The notes below the pieces were generated by a model. The model was not told the origin of the DNA and searched no databases. It saw nothing but the letters and a program-made list of their open reading frames with translations. This document shows positions 18,542-26,455 of a stretch of DNA of 50,634 bases, one piece after another (position 1 is the stretch's first letter; every line of letters starts with the position of its first letter). Made by a program: the position numbers and the translations under genes. This DNA is from JAJPXC01 sp964517875 (lineage in GTDB: Bacteria > Bacteroidota > Bacteroidia > Bacteroidales > Muribaculaceae), in NCBI GenBank assembly GCA_964517875.1, contig CAZFEU010000010.1:1-50634 (forward strand), read 5' to 3'.

Positions 18542-19744
18542 GTGAAACATGTACTATTAATAAATGCGGAAGGGGTTCAGACTATAAGTCTTGCTAAATC
18601 TCTTAAGGCGCAAGGCTGTAGGGTTATTGGATTCTGTAATCACAAAATAAGTAGTGGTTATGCGACGCGGTGGCTTTCTGAGCGACACAAAACTCCTGAT
18701 ATCACACAAAATACAGACGACTTCAAGGCTTATTTATATAAATATCTTGAGAATCACAAGGTTGACCTTATCATTCCGTTGGCTGATGATGGAGCGGAGT
18801 TTCTAAGCAGGTATAAGACCGATATTGAGAACAAATTCAACCTAAAGTGTGCAATTGTGTCATACGACACATTCAACATAGCCAATAACAAACACCTTCT
18901 TATGAAGCATTGTGCTCAACATGGCATATGCCATCCAGTTACTGAGCCACTTCCGTCAATAGGTAATGATGATTTTTACTCCCCCGATTTCCTAAACAAA
19001 CTGAAAAGTGTAGCAGAACATGTAGGTTTTCCTTGTATTATCAAACCCAATCTGTCTCAAGGTGCAAAAGGTATTGTAAGGGTAGATAGTATGGAGGACA
19101 TCTATGAAAAATTTCCAGACATTTATACACAATTTGGCGAATGTACATTACAATCATACGTCGAGCAGCCAGATTATTACTATAATGTTATGCTATATCG
19201 TGACAGAAACGGCAAAACAAATAATTATACGATAATCAAGATTCGACGGTTCTTCCCACTCAAAGGAGGTAGTAGCTGCTACTGCGAGACAGTTGAGAAT
19301 AACTACTTGTTAAATCAGTGTCGCACTGTTCTTGATACTTTAGATTGGTGGGGGTTTGCTGATTTTGATGTATTAGAAGATATTCATACCCGCGAATTGA
19401 AGATTATAGAGATTAATCCAAGAGTGCCTTCAAGTTTGCAAGCTGCTTTTGCCGCAGGTATAGATTTTGGAAAAGTGTTTGTGTCTGACATATTTAACGC
19501 TGACTCACCTTCTTTTGAATATGCAACAGATAAGCAGGTAAGATGGATGGGCTTGGATGTAATGTGGTTTCTTTTCTCGAAAGATAGATTTAGATTTAAG
19601 CCATCATGGTTCAAATTTTTCGGGGAAAATATAAGCTATCATGACGGAGCATGGAATGATCCATTGCCCATGTTTGCGGGTATGTTTGCGGGAATTTTAA
19701 AATATCTAAATCCAAAGTTCAGAAAAACAAAGCTCAACAGCTAA
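18542..19744 (+). CDS. ATP-grasp ligase (second)
   Basis: A 400-residue ATP-grasp protein with a GTG start 2 bp after the previous stop. The N domain has 'NAEGVQTISLAKSLKAQGC'. The ATP-binding strand 'FPCIIKPNLSQGAKGIVRV' is at about 163-181, 'LQSYVEQPDYYYNVM' follows, and the metal-binding strand 'LKIIEINPRVPSSLQ' is near 287-300. This resembles carbamoyl-phosphate-synthase-like and amino-acid ligase members. It probably forms an amide bond during polymer decoration. It is clearly different in sequence from the ATP-grasp gene at 5899. Confidence 0.75.
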   Translation: MKHVLLINAEGVQTISLAKSLKAQGCRVIGFCNHKISSGYATRWLSERHKTPDITQNTDDFKAYLYKYLENHKVDLIIPLADDGAEFLSRYKTDIENKFNLKCAIVSYDTFNIANNKHLLMKHCAQHGICHPVTEPLPSIGNDDFYSPDFLNKLKSVAEHVGFPCIIKPNLSQGAKGIVRVDSMEDIYEKFPDIYTQFGECTLQSYVEQPDYYYNVMLYRDRNGKTNNYTIIKIRRFFPLKGGSSCYCETVENNYLLNQCRTVLDTLDWWGFADFDVLEDIHTRELKIIEINPRVPSSLQAAFAAGIDFGKVFVSDIFNADSPSFEYATDKQVRWMGLDVMWFLFSKDRFRFKPSWFKFFGENISYHDGAWNDPLPMFAGMFAGILKYLNPKFRKTKLNS

Positions 19745-19827
19745 TGGTATTGTTGGTTTGATAGGATTCTGATACAGGCTGTAATGCGATTAATATCAAT
19801 AACCTTTTTTATCTTATTTTTTTCAGA

Positions 19828-20481
19828 ATGACTTACTATTATTTGAAACGCATGTTTGATATCGTGTGTGCTTCAATAGGAATAATCGGTACTGCTCCTA
19901 TATGGATATTAAGCATTATACTAATAGCTCTAAGTAATCCTGGCCCCATATTCTACTGTGCCAAGCGCATTGGCAAGGGAGGGAAGCAAATCAAAATGTG
20001 GAAATTCCGGTCAATGCGAGTATCAAAAGGAGCAAACGAAGTTTCCTTGCGTCCTGAACAGAGCCGTATTTTTTGGTGGGGAAGAATAATGCGCCGATTA
20101 AAAATCGATGAGTTGCCACAGCTCATAAACATAATTAATGGATCCATGTCAATTGTCGGTCCAAGACCAGCGGCTGTAGATCAATTGGAAATTACCCGCT
20201 CTGGCGCTAATGCCATTTCGTCTACTGTGCCATGTGGACTGACATCACAGTCAAGCTTATGGGACTACATCTATGGCGACCAGATTCCCAACGAAGATGA
20301 ATATAACGAGAAGGTTCTTCCCATACGCTTGAAACTCGATATTTATTATGTCCGTAATGCCTCTTTTCGAGGTGATATTTGCCTTATAGGCTGGACTGTC
20401 ATTGCCATATTATACACAGTTTTGGGGCAATATCCTCAGTGGATGCATAATAGATTGGTAGAATTTGCTAAATCTGTATAA
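19828..20481 (+). CDS. Initiating undecaprenyl-phosphate sugar-1-phosphate transferase (PglC/WcaJ family)
   Basis: A 217-residue bacterial sugar transferase (short PglC-like form). It has one N-terminal membrane segment (about 8-33), 'NPGPIFYCAKRIGKGGK', 'MWKFRSM', 'RLKIDELPQLINIINGSMSI' and 'VGPRP', then a C-terminal extension with 'LKLDIYYVRNASF'. It transfers sugar-1-phosphate to undecaprenyl phosphate, the first step of repeat-unit assembly. An 83-bp gap separates it from the previous gene. The gap contains TTTG but no good -7 box. Confidence 0.87.
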   Translation: MTYYYLKRMFDIVCASIGIIGTAPIWILSIILIALSNPGPIFYCAKRIGKGGKQIKMWKFRSMRVSKGANEVSLRPEQSRIFWWGRIMRRLKIDELPQLINIINGSMSIVGPRPAAVDQLEITRSGANAISSTVPCGLTSQSSLWDYIYGDQIPNEDEYNEKVLPIRLKLDIYYVRNASFRGDICLIGWTVIAILYTVLGQYPQWMHNRLVEFAKSV

Positions 20482-20487
20482 TATCAA

Positions 20488-21165
20488 ATGAAATATTTAC
20501 TTGTAGTAGCACACCCTGACGATGAAGTGCTTGGCGCTGGAGCTTCAATATATAAATGGGCTCGTAGTGGAGAAACTGTTGCTGTCGCCATCATGTGTGC
20601 CGAGGCAAGAGCTCGTGCCTATAGGCCAAATGATAACGAGCTGAATGAAGATCTTAATGAGTCAGCCAGATTCTTAGGTATAAGTAAGAAATACGAGGCA
20701 ACTTTTCCAAACATTGAGATGAATACTGTACCTCATTTACAGCTTGTTCAATTCATTGAAGCATCTATCAAAGATTTTGAGCCGGATATCGTCATAACTC
20801 ATCATCCCTCCGACACTAATAATGATCATCTAATGACATCAATGTCGTGCCAAGAAGCCATACGATTGTTTCAACGCAGGCCAGGAATTTCGCGTGTTAA
20901 GGAGTTATGGTACATGGAGGTGCCCTCATGTACCGAATGGGCAATCAATAGTGCTATGAATCTGTTTAGACCAAATTGCTTCGTAGAGGTTGGAGAAGAA
21001 GCTATTGATGCTAAAATAAAAGCATTAGGGATGTATCGCGGTGTTATGCGTCCATACCCCCACCCACGTAGTGCGGAATACATTAAAAGTCTTGCCACTG
21101 TTCGTGGAGGCCAGTGGGGGCAAGTTTATAGTGAAAGCTTTGAAGTTTGTATAATGGCTAAGTAA
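20488..21165 (+). CDS. PIG-L family deacetylase
   Basis: A 225-residue zinc-dependent LmbE/PIG-L enzyme. The zinc motif 'VVAHPDDEVLG' is at about residues 6-16 and the second metal histidine is in 'ITHHPSDTNNDH' (about 108-119). The family removes N-acetyl groups from GlcNAc-type sugars and related amines. It lies 6 bp behind the initiating transferase, so a role on the first sugar or its nucleotide precursor is reasonable. Together with the NodB-type enzyme at 7034 the cluster has two unrelated deacetylases. Confidence 0.85.
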   Translation: MKYLLVVAHPDDEVLGAGASIYKWARSGETVAVAIMCAEARARAYRPNDNELNEDLNESARFLGISKKYEATFPNIEMNTVPHLQLVQFIEASIKDFEPDIVITHHPSDTNNDHLMTSMSCQEAIRLFQRRPGISRVKELWYMEVPSCTEWAINSAMNLFRPNCFVEVGEEAIDAKIKALGMYRGVMRPYPHPRSAEYIKSLATVRGGQWGQVYSESFEVCIMAK

Positions 21166-21221
21166 ACGAAAAAATAAATCTTTAAACTACATTCAAACTC
21201 GCCATTAATAATATTAATGCA

Positions 21222-21611
21222 ATGATTATCAACGACCAACTTCTCAATAAAGTCGCAGCAGAAGCAGAGATAAGCGCACGTCGGCGCATGAATTTCAATC
21301 TGCATGACAGTTTTGAAGCTAAGGTACAGCAACTGATCAACGTGCTGTTGCCTGACACGGTAATTCCGGTACACCGTCATCGCCATACGGCCGAGACTTA
21401 TGTCTTACTCCGAGGCAAAATGTTCGTGGTGTTCTACAACGATATGGGCGCTCAGACTATGCGCTACCTCCTTGATCCAGCCCAAGGCAAATATGGAGTG
21501 CAGATACCCAAGAGCCAGTGGCACACAATAGAAGTTATAGAAGCTTCAACAATATTTGAGGTAAAAGAAGGTCCATATACACCCCTCGGGCCTGAAGATA
21601 TATTGTACTGA
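21222..21611 (+). CDS. wbuC: WbuC-family cupin protein
   Basis: A 129-residue cupin with the metal-binding 'IPVHRHRHTAETYVLLRG' motif (about 47-64), and 'QWHTIEV' plus 'FEVKEGPYTP' in the second cupin motif. WbuC proteins occur in many O-antigen clusters without a firmly assigned reaction. The stop overlaps the next start by one base (TGATG), tying it to the aminotransferase that follows. The two genes are richer in GC than the preceding block. Confidence 0.82.
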   Translation: MIINDQLLNKVAAEAEISARRRMNFNLHDSFEAKVQQLINVLLPDTVIPVHRHRHTAETYVLLRGKMFVVFYNDMGAQTMRYLLDPAQGKYGVQIPKSQWHTIEVIEASTIFEVKEGPYTPLGPEDILY

Positions 21612-22849
21612 TGCGGGAAAGGATTTTGCTCTGTAAGCCCAAGATGTGTGGCCGGGAATTAGACTATATAATACCTGCGCTCGCTGCAGACTGGGCAGTA
21701 CCAATGGGCCCTGATGTCCTTACTTTTGAGAAGGAGCTTGGAGCAATTTTGGGCGCTGACAATGTGGTGGCACTCGAATCTGGCACTTCCTCGATTCACC
21801 TTGCTCTGATTCTATGTGGAGTCCAGCCTGGTGATGAGGTTATTGTGCAGTCAATGACCTTCTGTGCTTCAGCCAACCCCATTGCATATCTCGGCGCGAC
21901 ACCTGTGTTTGTCGACTCCGAAATGGGAACGTGGAATATGAATCCTGAATTGCTCGAATTGGCAATCAAAGACCGCATAGCAAGTACTGGCAAGAAACCC
22001 AAGGCTATAATACCGGTGGCTCTATATGGTATGCCATATCAGATAGATCGGATATTGGAGATAGCCCATAGATATGACATTCCAGTAATTGAGGACGCAG
22101 CCGAAGGTTTATGTTCACGATACAACGGTAAGGTTTTAGGAACGTTTGGACGATTCGGCATTCTCAGTTTCAACGGCAACAAGATGGTAACTACCTCAGG
22201 GGGCGGAGCATTGATATGTCGTGACAAGGAGACAGCCGACAAAGCTAAGTGGTATGCCACTCAAGCACGCGAAGGCTATCCTTATTACCAGCATGAAGCT
22301 GTAGGCTATAATTACCGGCTTTCCAATATTTCAGCTTGTATCGGTCGAGCCCAGCTCACCGTCCTCAATGCGCATCTGGCCCACCATCGCCACGTGCAAG
22401 AGCTCTACTGCGAACTGTTAAAGGAGGTCAATGGCATAACCATGCACACAAATCCAAGCTCAAAATTTGATTCCAATTTTTGGCTATGCACTGCGACTCT
22501 AGACCCCGACTTGCGTATAAAAGGGGAGGCTAATGCATATAAGCATATTCTCACTGCCACCATCGGTGGAGCAGCCAGCATTACCCATAACGCAGATTCG
22601 GCAGTTACTGATTGTCAGCCCAACTATAATGTCGAAGCTCTACGTATGTGCCTCGACAAGGCAAATGTGGAGGCGCGTCCCCTTTGGAAGCCCATGCATA
22701 AGCAGCCCGTATACAAAAATGCTCCCGCCTACGTCAACGGCATCTCCGAATCACTTTTCAAGGTTGGTATTTGCCTTCCAGCCGGTCCCTACGTTACCGA
22801 CGATGATATCCGTTACATTGTCGATACCATCAAAGGCTCGATAGTATAA
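21611..22849 (+). CDS. DegT/DnrJ/EryC1-family nucleotide-sugar aminotransferase
   Basis: A typical 412-residue sugar aminotransferase. 'ALESGTSSIHLALILCGVQP' opens the PLP fold, 'IPVIEDAAEGLCSRYNGK' (about 158-175) contacts the cofactor, and the Schiff-base lysine is in 'FNGNKMVTTSGGG' (about 190). 'GYNYRLSNISACIGRAQL' is the usual acceptor-side motif. It closely resembles PglE/PseC-like enzymes that aminate 4-keto or 3-keto UDP sugars. No 4,6-dehydratase is seen in the window, so the keto-sugar must come from elsewhere. Confidence 0.87.
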   Translation: MRERILLCKPKMCGRELDYIIPALAADWAVPMGPDVLTFEKELGAILGADNVVALESGTSSIHLALILCGVQPGDEVIVQSMTFCASANPIAYLGATPVFVDSEMGTWNMNPELLELAIKDRIASTGKKPKAIIPVALYGMPYQIDRILEIAHRYDIPVIEDAAEGLCSRYNGKVLGTFGRFGILSFNGNKMVTTSGGGALICRDKETADKAKWYATQAREGYPYYQHEAVGYNYRLSNISACIGRAQLTVLNAHLAHHRHVQELYCELLKEVNGITMHTNPSSKFDSNFWLCTATLDPDLRIKGEANAYKHILTATIGGAASITHNADSAVTDCQPNYNVEALRMCLDKANVEARPLWKPMHKQPVYKNAPAYVNGISESLFKVGICLPAGPYVTDDDIRYIVDTIKGSIV

Positions 22850-22870
22850 TTATAGTCACTAAAAGGCCGC

Positions 22871-24778
22871 ATGGCACTCCGTCTTTTTGACTACCAGCGC
22901 GAGATGCGCGACTCCATTGTGAAAGCCCTCGGTGAATATGATGCCGTGTTGTGTCAGATGCCGACGGGCACCGGAAAGACGCATGTGCTTGCGTCGGTGG
23001 TTAGTGCATTTGCCAAAGGAAGGTCGGTGTGGGTGGTGGCGCACCGCAAGGAGTTGATTGAGCAGATCCGTCATACTTGGGAGGATTTCTACCAGAAAAT
23101 GAAGGGTGCGCCAGATGTAAGGGTGATGTCAATACAATGGCTTGCCCGTAATTGGGACGATGTGGCACACGATCGTCCGGCGATGATAGTGATTGATGAG
23201 GCGCACCACGCTTTGGCTGAGACCTATCAGGGGCTTTTTAAACGCTACCCCGAAGCTAAGAAGCTTGGAATGACAGCAACCCCTTACCGCCTGAGCGGAA
23301 AGGGGTTTGTCGATTTGTTCGATGTGCTGCTGCAATCCAGGAGCATTCCCGAGTTCATCATGATGAAACGCCTATCGCTCTTTGACTACTATGCGGTGCC
23401 CCCTGACAGCAAGATCCGTCGTCAGTTAGCCCTCTTGAAGAAACGTGGATCCGAAGGTGATTATCAGGTCAAGGAGATGGAGCTGTCACTCAATACTCCA
23501 CGCAATATTGAGTATCTCTACAACTCTTTGGTGCGCTATGCCAGCGGTAGACGCGGTATAGTCTACGCAATCAACATCACACATGCCAGGGCAATAGCCG
23601 ACTTCTATTCCCAACGTGGGCTGAGATGCTGTGCAATAGACTGTGAGACTCCTGCAAAGGAAAGGGAACTGATGGTACAAGCCTTCCGTCGAGGCGACAT
23701 TGACGTGATGGTCAATGTGGATATCTTTTCGGAGGGTTTCGACTGCCCCGAGGTGGAGTTCATCCAACTTGCCCGACCCACACTTTCTCTCGCTGTCTAC
23801 CTCCAGCAGGTAGGGCGGGGACTGCGCAAGGCAAAGGGGAAGAGGTACTGCGTAATCCTCGACAACGTGGGGCTAAACCGCACTTTTGGGACTCCAGTGC
23901 GCAAATGGAAATGGGAAAAGATGTTTCATGGAACTGCGGGTAACATACGCATTGACACCTGCGACAGTCGTAACTTGACAAGGCACCTCGGCTACCCGGG
24001 CAAACTCATTGATGAGCCAATGGTGAGAATCATCGGCCATGATGATATGGCCAAGGCGGTCATACATCAGGAGCTGCTGCATTATTATCCGGCATCCAAT
24101 CTCGTCGGTGTCATGCTCAATGGGAGCGTGGTGGCAAAGAAACAAGTACATGATGTAATTGCCTACAAGAATAACGCCGTTGCGGTGAGGCTCGCTGATC
24201 AATCGGCAACTCTGATATTTGCCTCTGGCAATGAGATGCCCTTACCTAAAGACTGTGAGGATTTCGACATCCTTGACGACAACCTTCTGAAAGTCATTAC
24301 GCCGCGGAAAGAAATCTACACTGACCTTATCACAAGACTCGAGTTCTCCGGTCGTCCGGTTATAGAGAGGTACGGCCCGATGGAGTTCATCGGAGACAAC
24401 AGCCGGATGTGGCGCCGTAATTCAAGATGCAAATTCGATTATTATAGGTATCCAGCCGAGACGCCCAGTTGGAATGGTTTCTATCTAAAATTATATGGAA
24501 TATGCCCCATTGCTACAAAAGCGTTTATCCCGGCTGCCACTATCGGAGGATTCTGGGAAGCCAGTTATTCTTACGTGGTCCTTTTTCAAGGTGACAATCA
24601 GGAGTACTACCTGGTGAAGGAGCTCCCTAACGGAAGTATAATCCTTGTGGACACTGACCTGAAATACTATCTCGTCAAACCAGATTTGACTCAAAAGTAC
24701 TTGTTCACCTCTGACTCCTACTCCAGCTCAAAAACAGAGCTTGAGGCCTGGATGTCCTGGTTCTCCCATCTGGAATGA
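22871..24778 (+). CDS. Superfamily 2 DEAD/DEAH-box helicase
   Basis: A 635-residue helicase. Motif I is 'MPTGTGKTH' (about 31-39), motif II 'VIDEAHHA' (about 107), motif III 'GMTATPYR' (about 135). Motifs IV-VI include 'NVDIFSEGFDCPEVEFIQ' and 'QQVGRGLRKAKGK' (about 313). The last 270 residues are an unrecognised extension. It follows the aminotransferase by only 21 bp with no promoter or terminator in between, so it may be cotranscribed with the polysaccharide genes, although its function (DNA or RNA unwinding) is probably separate. GC content returns to that of the host. Confidence 0.88.
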   Translation: MALRLFDYQREMRDSIVKALGEYDAVLCQMPTGTGKTHVLASVVSAFAKGRSVWVVAHRKELIEQIRHTWEDFYQKMKGAPDVRVMSIQWLARNWDDVAHDRPAMIVIDEAHHALAETYQGLFKRYPEAKKLGMTATPYRLSGKGFVDLFDVLLQSRSIPEFIMMKRLSLFDYYAVPPDSKIRRQLALLKKRGSEGDYQVKEMELSLNTPRNIEYLYNSLVRYASGRRGIVYAINITHARAIADFYSQRGLRCCAIDCETPAKERELMVQAFRRGDIDVMVNVDIFSEGFDCPEVEFIQLARPTLSLAVYLQQVGRGLRKAKGKRYCVILDNVGLNRTFGTPVRKWKWEKMFHGTAGNIRIDTCDSRNLTRHLGYPGKLIDEPMVRIIGHDDMAKAVIHQELLHYYPASNLVGVMLNGSVVAKKQVHDVIAYKNNAVAVRLADQSATLIFASGNEMPLPKDCEDFDILDDNLLKVITPRKEIYTDLITRLEFSGRPVIERYGPMEFIGDNSRMWRRNSRCKFDYYRYPAETPSWNGFYLKLYGICPIATKAFIPAATIGGFWEASYSYVVLFQGDNQEYYLVKELPNGSIILVDTDLKYYLVKPDLTQKYLFTSDSYSSSKTELEAWMSWFSHLE

Positions 24779-24854
24779 TTCACGATATTCTCAGTTAGCG
24801 AAACTTTATTCTTGGGGGCCGTCCCAATCACCACAATATTGCAACCAGTCAGTA

Positions 24855-24894
24855 AAATGGCGGTGTGACTCATCGAAAGGTCACACCGCCATTT
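24855..24894. terminator. Bidirectional terminator
   Basis: A perfect 15-bp stem: AAATGGCGGTGTGAC (24855-24869) with GTCACACCGCCATTT (24880-24894), 10-nt loop. The flanking A-run on the left and T-rich tail on the right allow it to work in both directions, between the convergent helicase gene and the B12 operon. Confidence 0.88.
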
Positions 24895-25015
24895 GTTTGG
24901 AATTTGAGCATCGAATGCGCCAGCAATCATAGTAATCGTTGAACAATGATGATGCCGGGGTGATGGGGTACGCTTAATCAGGAGTTTTATCAGCGCTGTT
25001 GATTAATCAGAGTTA

Positions 25016-26455
25016 TTATTTGATTAGGAGTTTGTGGGTGGTGGTGGGAGTTTTCCAGATGTAAAGGCCGGGGGGGATGCCGGCCCAGTCTCCATAGTCC
25101 ACGGCGGGGGAGATCAATATGCCTTGCAAATTGTATAGGGCGCCTTGTTGCGACGCATCCTGAGATATGGGGGGCAGGCCGGAGTCATCGACGGCTGTGG
25201 GGAATAGGGGCAGTGATGGGAACCAATAGTTGGAAATCATCGGATACTCTTTAAGCAGGTTGCCATCGGCATCGAAGCGACGCGTAACATGGGTTGGATC
25301 AACAAACTTATGAAACATCGACGCATACAGTTCATCGGTTGTGGGATGGATTCCGAGCGAGCAGCCATAAACGTGCCAGTCGCCATCTTCGAGTGAGAAA
25401 TCGAGGAGCTTCTCCACTTTGTGCGTGTCGACATCGAAGCGGAATATGCGGTAGTTGGTGAACCAGCTGTTGGGACCTCCGCACCAATAGAGCCGATTGG
25501 TCACTGATGAGGCACAGAACGGGTCGGGGGTCCAGGCATACCATGAGTTGGAGGGTGGGAAAATATCATCACCCTCGATTTTTATGAGCTCCCGTTCAAG
25601 CGTCATGGGGTCAAGCCTGATTATATAAGGTACGGTTGTACCGGTGCCCTGAACATTCTTGGATGCTGAGTACCACAGGTTGCCGTCTTTCGAACGCACC
25701 AAGGTCGACCCGATTCCTGACATGCGCCTTGGGCGCGTGCCTGTATCTTGCTCGATTGCGTCATCAACTATGCCCATGTCAAGTACTTCAACCACTTTAT
25801 CAGTCTCGGGGTCAATCACAAGCATGCCATACTGCTGATGCACCGCAAAGACTCTGCCTTCGGCGAGCATCATCGTGCCTGTCTGCCCAAAGTATAGCGA
25901 GCTTGTCGGGTCGCTGTTGGGCTTATCATCGTCACCTCCGGCATTGGGGTTGGCCGAGCCCTCCACCTGTCCTTCAATCTCAAGGGTATTAAGATTGAGT
26001 ATCCATATGCCGTTGCTTGAAGAGACGTAGCCTTTATCCTCAGTAACGCCGCAAAAGGCTCGGCCATCGCACTGCTTGCCCGACGGATCGATCAATCTAA
26101 GTTGCTTAATAAGTTTCATGGTCGAAGCATCGGCCACTGAAATACGACCGCCAATTATATCGGCTCCCGGGTCCTTATCCTGCTTGGCAATCAAATATAG
26201 GCGACCATTCCATATGGCGCCATACTGATTGGTGCATCCCAATTCCATCCCCGGGTTTTCGGTCTGAATCACTCGATAATGCCAGTAGTTGCCGTCGGGA
26301 CCATCGGGAAGCAGATAGTTAATTGTGGAGTTCCGGTGCCCATACCAGTCCTCATTGATAAATATAACACCTGAGGTGTAGTCGACATCTCCCGCAGCGA
26401 CAGTAAAGGTCGCAGCGAGAGATATTATGAGTGTTGATAGGAGGTTGCGCATCAT
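25016..26455 (-). CDS. Secreted beta-propeller protein (DUF5074/YncE-like) with sorting tail
   Basis: A 479-residue exported protein, last gene of the B12 operon. A signal peptide (about 1-20, ending near 'VAAGDV') is followed by a propeller-like region starting 'SGVIFINEDWYGHRNSTINY'. This region is closely related to the second half of the preceding 1276-residue protein and more distantly to the BtuG-like gene. The C-terminus 'GIPPGLYIWKTPTTTHKLLI' resembles a type IX secretion sorting tail. It is probably a cell-surface accessory for corrinoid capture, by operon context. It starts within the stop of the gene before it (ATGA overlap). Confidence 0.72.
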   Translation of the reverse strand: MMRNLLSTLIISLAATFTVAAGDVDYTSGVIFINEDWYGHRNSTINYLLPDGPDGNYWHYRVIQTENPGMELGCTNQYGAIWNGRLYLIAKQDKDPGADIIGGRISVADASTMKLIKQLRLIDPSGKQCDGRAFCGVTEDKGYVSSSNGIWILNLNTLEIEGQVEGSANPNAGGDDDKPNSDPTSSLYFGQTGTMMLAEGRVFAVHQQYGMLVIDPETDKVVEVLDMGIVDDAIEQDTGTRPRRMSGIGSTLVRSKDGNLWYSASKNVQGTGTTVPYIIRLDPMTLERELIKIEGDDIFPPSNSWYAWTPDPFCASSVTNRLYWCGGPNSWFTNYRIFRFDVDTHKVEKLLDFSLEDGDWHVYGCSLGIHPTTDELYASMFHKFVDPTHVTRRFDADGNLLKEYPMISNYWFPSLPLFPTAVDDSGLPPISQDASQQGALYNLQGILISPAVDYGDWAGIPPGLYIWKTPTTTHKLLIK

